Shown here in pieces: positions 29,177-35,043 of a DNA stretch of 35,043 nt (its first letter is position 1; every line of letters begins with the position of its first letter). The position numbers and the translations under genes are program-made. The DNA comes from an uncultured Planctomycetaceae bacterium (GTDB taxonomy: Bacteria > Planctomycetota > Planctomycetia > Pirellulales > UBA1268). Under the pieces are notes generated by a model that ran no database searches, was not told where the DNA came from, and saw nothing but the letters and a program-made list of their open reading frames with translations. Location: contig CAISKG010000486.1 of the NCBI GenBank assembly GCA_903885855.1, positions 1 to 35,043 of the forward strand, given 5' to 3'.

Positions 29177-30459
29177 GGTCGTCGCTCCCCTGATCCCCCG
29201 CTCGTGCCCCGGGCGTCGACGACGCGACTCCCCTTCCCCTCGAAGCGCGGCAGCGTGCCCGGCGGAACCACCGCCACGTTGACGCGCAGCCCGAGCCGCA
29301 GATGGAACTCCCGCTCCACGCGCTGCGGGTCCGCCAGGCGGTCCTCGATCTCGAGATCGAGCTCGTCGAGGCTCATCCGCCGCGCCACCGTGAGCCGGTA
29401 TTCCGTCACCTCGGGGAAGCCGCGCACGATGCCGTCCACGGCGCCCGGGAAGACGTTGACGCCGCGCACCACGAGCATGTCGTCGGCGCGCCCCACGATC
29501 CCCCCCGTGAGGCGCACCCAGGGCGGGTCGGCGGCCGAGTCGGCCGGCCACGACGCGCGCACCAGGTCGCCGGTGCGGTAGCGGATCAGGGGCGCACCGG
29601 CGCGGCCGAGCGTGGTGAGCACCAATTCGGCCAGCTCGCCGGCGGCGGCCGGCTGGCCGGTGGATGGCGCGAGAAACTCCGGGTGGAACCAGGGCTCGAG
29701 CACCTCGAGATGGCGGCCGTGCCGGTCCCCCACGCCCCACGGCCCGACTTCGCTCGAGCCGGCGTGATCGAGGACGCGGGCATCCCACTCCAGGCCGATG
29801 CGATCGCGGACCTGGGGGATCGATCCTCCCGGCTCCCCCGCCACGATCACCAGGCGGATCGGCAGCCCGGCGATGTCGATCTTCGCCTGCGCCGCCACCT
29901 CCGCCAGATGCAGCGCGTAGCTCGGCGTGGCCATCAGCACCGTCGCGCGCGTGTCGCAGGCGAGCTGGAGGCGGGCCAGCGACGACATCCCGCCGGTGGG
30001 GATGACCATCGCCCCGCGCTTCTCCGCGCCCTCGAAGCCGCTCCAGAATCCGATGAACGGGCCGAACGACGAGGCGACGAGCACCCGATCGCCCGGCCCG
30101 ACCTCGGCCCGCGCGAGGATCGCGTCCCAGCACTCCAGCCACCAGGCCCAATCGGCGGCGGTGTCGAACACCGGCATGGGACGGCCGTGCGTGCCGCTGG
30201 TGCGGTGGAAGCGCACGTAGTGCTCGGGGGGGAAGGTGAGATTGGCGGGGATGCCCCCCGCGCTGCCGGCGACGAGCTCGGCCTTGGTCGTCAGCGGCCA
30301 GTCGGCGAGTTCGGCGAGCGATGCCGGCCGGGGCACCTCGCCGGCGAACTTCGCCGCGTAGAAGGCGTTGGCGGGAATCACCTCCGCCATCAGCGCGCGC
30401 AGGCGTCGCAGCTTGTGCTCGTCGAGCGCGGCGCGCGTGGCCGGGGCGGATGCCATCAT
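29173..30459 (-). CDS. PaaK-like adenylate-forming ligase (phenylacetate-CoA ligase family)
   Basis: 428 residues, the usual PaaK length. The family activates a carboxylic acid with ATP and joins it to CoA. The phosphate-binding motif is RTSGTHGRPMPVF (TSGTHGRP at 87-94, where TSGTTG is common), followed by FGPFIGFWSGFEGAEKRG, HAGSSEVGPWG, the conserved YRTGDLV and VRGVNVFPGAVD, and a C-terminal domain ending near PRFEGKGSRVVD. The natural acid cannot be assigned, and no phenylacetate degradation genes are present. The two consecutive ATGs (30459 and 30456) are both possible. It is the first gene of a four-gene minus-strand operon with DUF971, SDR and cupin proteins. Confidence 0.9.
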   Translation of the reverse strand: MMASAPATRAALDEHKLRRLRALMAEVIPANAFYAAKFAGEVPRPASLAELADWPLTTKAELVAGSAGGIPANLTFPPEHYVRFHRTSGTHGRPMPVFDTAADWAWWLECWDAILARAEVGPGDRVLVASSFGPFIGFWSGFEGAEKRGAMVIPTGGMSSLARLQLACDTRATVLMATPSYALHLAEVAAQAKIDIAGLPIRLVIVAGEPGGSIPQVRDRIGLEWDARVLDHAGSSEVGPWGVGDRHGRHLEVLEPWFHPEFLAPSTGQPAAAGELAELVLTTLGRAGAPLIRYRTGDLVRASWPADSAADPPWVRLTGGIVGRADDMLVVRGVNVFPGAVDGIVRGFPEVTEYRLTVARRMSLDELDLEIEDRLADPQRVEREFHLRLGLRVNVAVVPPGTLPRFEGKGSRVVDARGTSGGSGERRP

Positions 30460-30465
30460 GCCCGC

Positions 30466-30471
30466 AGTATG
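30466..30471 (-). promoter_or_regulatory. Candidate -10 (CATACT) just before the PaaK-like gene
   Basis: On the minus strand CATACT sits 6 nt before the first ATG, so transcription would begin at or next to the start codon. No -35 is recognisable. Confidence 0.2.
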
Positions 30472-30509
30472 GCATGACCGGCGGCGGCGGGGCGGCCCCC
30501 GAGCCGCCA

Positions 30510-31124
30510 TCAGAATCCCGACGGCGGCAGTCCGAGGCTCGGCTGGCCCTGTGCGGGGGCGTTCTGGAACGGCGCCTGCAGCGCGGGAGCGGGGAACGCG
30601 AGCGGCCCCTGCGGGGGGGCGGTCGCCGGAGCCGGGCCGCCGCGCCATCCGCCCGGCAGGGAGGGGAGGCCGGGAGGGCCCGCCGTCGGCGGCGGGGGCA
30701 GGCTGCCGGCCGCCAGGCGCACTTGCTGCGCGCGGGCCACGACCGCCTCGGCGGGCTGGGAGTCGGCGGGCGTCATCGCCAGATCGACGACGCGCTCGTC
30801 GCGGATCTCCCACGGCCAGAGGTTCTCCGTGACGAAGTCGAGCGGGAACACCTGGTACCAGGGCATCGGGAACGGCTGCCGGACGGTGAGTGTCTCGAAG
30901 CCGTCCTTGACCAGGCGGATCTTGCGGGTGCCGTAGTAGATGAAGTCGGTCGACACGGGCGTCGAGCCGATCTGGTAGTCGTCCACGTAGACGAGCGCCC
31001 CGGGGGGGCTCGAGCGGATCGTCATCCGCCGCTGCACGCATCCGGAGGCCGCCACGGCGACCACGAGCGCCGCACACAGCGGCAGCAGGGGCCGGGCCGG
31101 AGGAAAGGGGCGGGGGGCAGCCAT
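30510..31124 (-). CDS. PEGA-domain lipoprotein
   Basis: 204 residues from the ATG at 31124 (31136 is also possible). A hydrophobic N-terminus ends in a clean lipobox ASGC with Cys29, so a lipid-anchored envelope protein is predicted. Residues about 31-75 form a PEGA domain (MTIRSSPPGALVYVDDYQIGSTPVS, then KIRLVKDGFETLTV), a small beta-fold found on surface proteins. The middle (PWYQVFPLDFVTENLWPWEIRDE) is a pattern I associate with planctomycete PEGA lipoproteins. The C-terminal 80 residues are Pro/Gly/Ala-rich and probably disordered. It lies 50 bp upstream of the PaaK-like start, same direction, and is divergent from the PP2C gene. Confidence 0.88.
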   Translation of the reverse strand: MAAPRPFPPARPLLPLCAALVVAVAASGCVQRRMTIRSSPPGALVYVDDYQIGSTPVSTDFIYYGTRKIRLVKDGFETLTVRQPFPMPWYQVFPLDFVTENLWPWEIRDERVVDLAMTPADSQPAEAVVARAQQVRLAAGSLPPPPTAGPPGLPSLPGGWRGGPAPATAPPQGPLAFPAPALQAPFQNAPAQGQPSLGLPPSGF

Positions 31125-31131
31125 GGCGGAA

Positions 31132-31137
31132 ACCATA
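31132..31137 (-). promoter_or_regulatory. Candidate -10 (TATGGT) just before the PEGA lipoprotein gene
   Basis: On the minus strand TATGGT ends 7 nt before the ATG at 31124, again implying a very short or absent leader. If so, the 31136 start would be excluded. Confidence 0.25.
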
Positions 31138-31242
31138 GGGATCGCCCCCCCCTGCCGCCAGACCGGCGGGCGGCCCCGGCGGGCCGCTCCCAAACCCGGC
31201 CCGCGGCAAGGGTTTGCGGTCGCGGCGCGGAAGCGACGCCGC

Positions 31243-31248
31243 TAGAAT
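31243..31248 (+). promoter_or_regulatory. Candidate -10 (TAGAAT) for the PP2C-LptF run
   Basis: TAGAAT (5/6 consensus) in the divergent gap, 64 nt before the proposed GTG start of the PP2C gene. A TTGCGG lies 23 bp upstream, too far for a normal spacer. Confidence 0.35.
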
Positions 31249-31312
31249 CCCGCGTCCGGAGGGCGGCTCGGTCGCCGCCCCGACACCGAGGGTCTTCCGA
31301 GCGATCGACAGC

Positions 31313-32665
31313 GTGGGAACCGGCACCACCCTCGTGTTCGGCGAACGTTCCGACATCGGACGGCGCCGCTCCAGCAATCAGGACTCGTTGGCGGTCGCGC
31401 CACCGGCGAGCCCCCAGCAGTACCGCACCCGCGGCTGGCTGTTCCTCGTCGCCGACGGGATGGGGGCCCACGTGGCGGGCGAACGTGCCAGCCGGATCGC
31501 CGCCGAACAGGTGCCGCTGATCTACGAGAAGAACGCCTCCCGCTCCCCCCCGCTGGCCCTCAAGCGGGGCCTGGAGCAGGCCAACACCGAGATCCACACG
31601 CGCGGCCGCCAGCAGCCGGAATACCTCGGCATGGGAACGACGTGCACCACGCTCGCGATCCTCCCCCGCGGGGCGCTGGTGTGCCACGTGGGCGACAGCC
31701 GTGCCTACCGGCTGCGCGGCAACCGCCTCGAGCAGCTCACGCGCGACCACTCCGCCGTGTGGGAGCTCGAGGCCCAGGGGGGGCTGTCGCGCGAGCAGGC
31801 CGAGCGGGTGGTGGGCAAGAACGTCATCACCCGTTCCATGGGCCCCCATGCGAGCGTCGACGTCGACGTCGAGGGGCCGATCGGCGTGGAGGCCGGCGAC
31901 ACCTTCCTGCTGTGCAGCGACGGGCTCTCCGGGCAGGTGGCCGACGAGGAGATCGGCCTGTTCATGCGGGAGCTTCCGCCCCGCGACGCCTGTGCGGCGC
32001 TCGTCGGCCTGACGCTCGTGCGCGGCGCCCCTGACAACGTCTCGGTGATCGTCGCCCGCACCGGCGCCGAGGAGACGTCGGCCAGCACGGCGGGGGAGCC
32101 CCCGTGGCAGATCGACGACGACGGCGCCCCCGCCGCGGGCCCGACGGCCCCTCCCTGGCGGCTGCTGGGGATCGCGGCGGCGAGCCTGCTGGTGGCGCTC
32201 GTGCTCAGCCCGTGGGGCGACCTGGTGCGCAGCCTGCCCGATGCGGCCCGCGCGGTGTGCGTCGTGGGCAGTGCGGTGGCACTCCTGGTGATGCTCGCCA
32301 CGGTCGTGATGGCGATGGTGGCGTTCACCGTGCCCGGCGGCGGCGGGCGGGCCCTGGCGGCCGGCCACCGCCTCGGCCAGAGCCCCTACCGCACCTACGA
32401 TTGCACGCCGCGCGCGAGCCTGCTCGAGGGCGTGGTGGCCAGCGCCGAGCAGGCGGCCGACGGCCTCTCCCCGCCGGAGGCCGAGCGGATGCTCGCGGCG
32501 ACGGCCCTGGCCCGCAAATACGCGGCGGCGGGGAGCTTCCACGAGGCCACCGTGCGCGTGGCCGAGGCGATCGCCGTCTACGCGCGCTCGGTCGACGAGG
32601 CGCGCAGCGGCGAGACGATCCGCATGCAGGCCCCCCGCCCCGAATCCCACCCGGACGCCCGCTGA
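31313..32665 (+). CDS. PP2C-family Ser/Thr protein phosphatase with C-terminal membrane segments
   Basis: 450 residues from the GTG at 31313; TTG 31214 and GTG 31334 are alternatives and no clear ribosome site decides. The PP2C domain (about 5-250) keeps the metal-binding residues: SSNQDS with Asp24, VADGMGAHVAGE with Asp48 and Gly49, GDSRAYRL with Asp128, CSDGLSG with Asp203 and DNVSVIV with Asp241. Such enzymes dephosphorylate Ser/Thr targets of Hanks-type kinases. Two hydrophobic segments (about 284-300 and 313-338) anchor it in the inner membrane, followed by a helical cytoplasmic tail (about 365-435, Ala/Glu-rich). The LptF/G gene starts 13 bp after its stop, so both are probably cotranscribed. 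No kinase gene is in the window. Confidence 0.92.
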   Translation: MGTGTTLVFGERSDIGRRRSSNQDSLAVAPPASPQQYRTRGWLFLVADGMGAHVAGERASRIAAEQVPLIYEKNASRSPPLALKRGLEQANTEIHTRGRQQPEYLGMGTTCTTLAILPRGALVCHVGDSRAYRLRGNRLEQLTRDHSAVWELEAQGGLSREQAERVVGKNVITRSMGPHASVDVDVEGPIGVEAGDTFLLCSDGLSGQVADEEIGLFMRELPPRDACAALVGLTLVRGAPDNVSVIVARTGAEETSASTAGEPPWQIDDDGAPAAGPTAPPWRLLGIAAASLLVALVLSPWGDLVRSLPDAARAVCVVGSAVALLVMLATVVMAMVAFTVPGGGGRALAAGHRLGQSPYRTYDCTPRASLLEGVVASAEQAADGLSPPEAERMLAATALARKYAAAGSFHEATVRVAEAIAVYARSVDEARSGETIRMQAPRPESHPDAR

Positions 32666-32678
32666 CCGGCGGACGACG

Positions 32679-33860
32679 ATGAAGATCCTCTCCCGCTACG
32701 TGCTGGTGGAGCTGCTCCAGGTGTTCCTGGTGGCCCTCTCCGCGCTCACGCTGTTCATGCTGGTGGTGGGGCTGGTGAAGGAGGCGCAGCAGCAGGGCCT
32801 GGGCCTCGTGCAGATCGCCCGGCTGGTCCCCTACGTGCTCCCGGAGGCGATGCGCTTCGCCGTCCCGGGCACCATGCTCTTCGCCGTGGCGAGCGTCTTC
32901 GGGCGGATGTCCGCCACCAACGAGATCACCGCCCTCAAGGCGGCCGGCGTCTCGCCCATGGCGGCGATGTGGCCCGCCTTCGCGCTGGCCGTCGCGGTGA
33001 GCCTGGTTTCGGTCTGGCTCAACGACGTGGCCGTGTCGTGGGGGCGCGACGGCGTGCGGCGCGTGGTCGTCTCGAGCGTCGAGGAGATCATCTACGGCCG
33101 CCTCCGGCAGCACCGCTCCTACAGCGCGCCGCACATCTCCATCAACGTCAAGCACGTCGAGGGGCGGACGCTCGTGCGCCCGACCCTCTCCTACCAGCCG
33201 GAGACGGGCGACGCCGTCACGGTGTCGGCGGCCTCGGCGGAGATGCGGGCCGACCCGTCGAAGGGGATCCTGGCGGTCACCTGCCGCGACGGCACCCTGC
33301 AGGTCGGCGACGTCAAGGCGGTGTTCCCCGACGAGATCACGCGCGAGATCGAGCTCGACACCCTGAGCCGCAAGGGCGCGGCGTCGACGAGCCCCTCGGA
33401 GATCGCGATGGCCGACTTCCCGGCCGCGGTCGCCGAGCAGCACCGCCGCATCCGCCAGTGCGAGGAGATCGCCGCCGCGAAGATCGCGCTGGCGACGCTC
33501 TCCGGCCGGCTCGACCTCACCGTGCCGGCGTACGTGGAGCCGGAGCGCGAGGCGGTGCGCCTCGAGACCGCGCGCCTCCACCGCATCGAGATGGAGCCCT
33601 GGCGCCGCTGGGCCAACGGCTTCAGCTGCCTGTGCTTCGTGCTCGTCGGCGCCCCGATGGCGATCCGGATGCGCAACGCCGACTTCCTCACCAGCTTCTT
33701 CATGTGCTTCCTCCCGATCCTCGTCGTCTACTACCCCGTCTTCATGGCGGGGGTGTCGCAGGCGAAGTCGGGCAGCGTCCCGCCGGTGGCGGTGTGGACC
33801 GGCAACGTGCTGGTCACGCTGTGGGGGATGTGGTTGATGCGTCGCGTGATCCGCACCTGA
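32679..33860 (+). CDS. LptF/LptG-family permease
   Basis: 393 residues. Three N-terminal hydrophobic helices (about 10-32, 55-75 and 95-115), a periplasmic beta-rich domain (about 120-300) and three C-terminal helices (about 305-325, 335-358 and 368-386) match the LptF/LptG pattern. Typical motifs are ILSRYVLVELLQVF at the N-terminus and FAVPGTMLFAVASVFGRMSATNEITALKAAGVSP. In gram-negative cells LptF and LptG pair with LptB to extract lipopolysaccharide and pass it to LptC/LptA. Only one of the two permeases is seen here, and which one it is cannot be said. It follows the membrane PP2C gene by 13 bp. Confidence 0.92.
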   Translation: MKILSRYVLVELLQVFLVALSALTLFMLVVGLVKEAQQQGLGLVQIARLVPYVLPEAMRFAVPGTMLFAVASVFGRMSATNEITALKAAGVSPMAAMWPAFALAVAVSLVSVWLNDVAVSWGRDGVRRVVVSSVEEIIYGRLRQHRSYSAPHISINVKHVEGRTLVRPTLSYQPETGDAVTVSAASAEMRADPSKGILAVTCRDGTLQVGDVKAVFPDEITREIELDTLSRKGAASTSPSEIAMADFPAAVAEQHRRIRQCEEIAAAKIALATLSGRLDLTVPAYVEPEREAVRLETARLHRIEMEPWRRWANGFSCLCFVLVGAPMAIRMRNADFLTSFFMCFLPILVVYYPVFMAGVSQAKSGSVPPVAVWTGNVLVTLWGMWLMRRVIRT

Positions 33861-33919
33861 CACGCACGGCCCGACGCCCCGGCGGGGGCGCGGGCCTCCC
33901 GCCGCGCCGGAGTGTCCCC

Positions 33920-34921
33920 ATGCCCCGCCCCGTGACGCTCTTCACCGGCCAATGGGCCGACCTGCCCCTGGCCGACGTGGCGCGCCGGGCGCGCGGCTTC
34001 GGCTACCAGGGCCTCGAGTTGGCCTGCTGGGGCGACCACTTCGACGTCGGCCGGGCCCTCGACGAGCCGGGCTACTGCACCCAGAAGCGCGACGAACTGG
34101 AGCGCCACGACCTGGCCGTCCACGCCATCTCCACGCACCTCGTCGGTCAGGCGGTGTGCGACCGCGTGGACGAGCGCCACCGCGCCATCCTCCCGGCCCA
34201 TGTCTGGGGCGACGGCGATCCCGCCGGGGTCAACCGTCGCGCGGCGGAGGAGGTGGCGCGCACGGCGCGGGCGGCGAAGAAGCTCGGCGTGGGGGTCGTC
34301 AACGGCTTCACCGGCTCCCCGATCTGGCACCTCCTCTATTCCTTCCCGCCGGTGCCGAAGGAGACGATCGACGCCGGGTTCGCCACCTTCGCGGCACGCT
34401 GGAATCCGATCCTCGACGTCTTCGCGGAGTGCGGCGTGCGTTTCGCGCTCGAGGTCCACCCCGCGGAGATCGCCTTCGACCTGGTGACCGCCGAGCGCGC
34501 CCTCGAGGCGCTCGGCCGGCGCGAGGAGTTCGGATTCAATTTCGACCCCAGCCATCTGCACTGGCAGGGGGTCGATCCGGTGCAGTTCATCCGCGCTTTC
34601 CCCGAGCGGATCTACCACGTGCACATCAAGGACGCCGCCACGACCCTCGACGGCCGCAGCGGGATCCTCGGCAGCCACCTCCCCTTCGGCGATCCGCGCC
34701 GGGGATGGGACTTCCGTTCACCGGGCCGGGGGGCGATCGACTTCGAGGCCATCGTCCGCGCGCTCAACCAGATCGGCTACCGCGGGCCGCTGTCGGTGGA
34801 ATGGGAGGATCCGGGGATGGACCGCGAGCAGGGCGCGGCCGAGGCCTGCCAGTTCGTCAAACACCTCGACTTCGCCCCGCCGGGCCGGGCCTTCGACGCG
34901 GCGTTCGCGGAGGAGTCGTGA
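33920..34921 (+). CDS. Sugar phosphate isomerase/epimerase (AP endonuclease 2-like TIM barrel)
   Basis: 333 residues. The fold of xylose-isomerase-like TIM barrels (PF01261) is indicated by FGYQGLELACWGDHF (27-41) and the canonical metal ligands Glu178 (ALEVHP), Asp209 (NFDPSHLHWQ), His235 (HVHIKDA) and Glu294 (SVEWEDP). Members isomerise or epimerise sugars or inositol derivatives in the cytoplasm and are very numerous in planctomycetes. The ATG at 33920 gives the expected short first beta-strand (VTLFTGQWAD). It starts 59 bp after the LptF/G gene, and its TGA overlaps the ATG of the next gene by one base (TGATG), so the two are coupled. Confidence 0.93.
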   Translation: MPRPVTLFTGQWADLPLADVARRARGFGYQGLELACWGDHFDVGRALDEPGYCTQKRDELERHDLAVHAISTHLVGQAVCDRVDERHRAILPAHVWGDGDPAGVNRRAAEEVARTARAAKKLGVGVVNGFTGSPIWHLLYSFPPVPKETIDAGFATFAARWNPILDVFAECGVRFALEVHPAEIAFDLVTAERALEALGRREEFGFNFDPSHLHWQGVDPVQFIRAFPERIYHVHIKDAATTLDGRSGILGSHLPFGDPRRGWDFRSPGRGAIDFEAIVRALNQIGYRGPLSVEWEDPGMDREQGAAEACQFVKHLDFAPPGRAFDAAFAEES

Positions 34922-35043
34922 TGCGGGGCTCCCGCCGAGGATCGCCGTGCCGGCGGATCCTGCCCCTGGCGGCGGCGGCGGTGCTGTCGCTGTCGGTCGG
35001 GCCGGCGGCCGCCGACGACCCGCCGCGCCGGCCGCGCGTCACC
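34921..35043 (+). CDS. Exported protein, N-terminal fragment cut by the right edge
   Basis: 41 codons from the ATG at 34921, open to the edge. It encodes a basic start (MRGSRRGSPCRR), a hydrophobic core (ILPLAAAAVLSLSVG) and a signal-peptidase-like site (AAA then DDPPRRP), so it is exported by Sec. Its start overlaps the stop of the sugar isomerase gene (TGATG). Family unknown; a partner in sugar metabolism is a guess from position. Confidence 0.75.
   Translation, partial: MRGSRRGSPCRRILPLAAAAVLSLSVGPAAADDPPRRPRVT

Overview
The window is 35 kb of very GC-rich bacterial DNA (about 70% or more by eye) with densely packed genes, many ATGA or TGATG start/stop overlaps, several GTG starts and few strong Shine-Dalgarno sequences. 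The gene content points to a planctomycete, probably of the Pirellulales type. The pointers are an exported SGNH hydrolase fused to DUF1080, a giant exported protein joining LamG-like, beta-propeller, cytochrome c and ThuA domains, a sugar phosphate isomerase/epimerase next to a secreted protein, and a PP2C phosphatase beside an LptF/G permease. No rRNA, tRNA, CRISPR array, transposase or prophage block was seen. It reads as ordinary chromosome with a few unusual proteins.

Layout. 1-713 (-): the N-terminal part of a collagen-like Gly-X-Y protein that runs off the left edge. 931-2340 (-): an exported PAP2-superfamily protein, divergent from recQ (2477-4351, +). 4361-9781 (-): a complete branched-chain amino-acid type ABC importer in the order livK-livH-livM-livG-livF. 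Its LivG ATPase carries a ~180-residue insert with two predicted membrane helices. 9865-12189 (-): rlmKL, a 23S rRNA methyltransferase fusion. 12296-13621 (+): SGNH/DUF1080 protein. 13646-14596 (-): PfkB-family sugar-phosphate kinase. 14673-18818 (+): the 1381-residue LamG/propeller/cytochrome c/ThuA protein. 18924-19961 (-): acyltransferase-3 membrane protein. 19999-23256 (-): carB.

23424-26582 (+) is a tightly overlapping trio: an AhpD-like protein, an exported HEXXH metallopeptidase-like protein and an AAA+ ATPase. 26560-30459 (-) is an operon of a PaaK-like adenylate-forming ligase, a DUF971 protein, an NAD-dependent epimerase and a double-cupin protein. 30510-31124 (-) is a PEGA-domain lipoprotein. 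It diverges from a (+) run of PP2C phosphatase, LptF/G permease, sugar phosphate isomerase/epimerase and the start of another secreted protein cut by the right edge.

The observations most worth a second look are: (1) the membrane-inserting domain inside LivG; (2) a near-identical 27/28-nt intergenic element at 13620 and 18831, in the same orientation, bracketing the kinase and giant cytochrome genes and followed each time by a GC hairpin; (3) the collagen-like protein with an uninterrupted 53-triplet stretch; (4) the AhpD/metallopeptidase/AAA+ trio; (5) a nested palindrome inside the linker of rlmKL; (6) -10-like hexamers that sit about 7 nt before several start codons, as in leaderless mRNAs.
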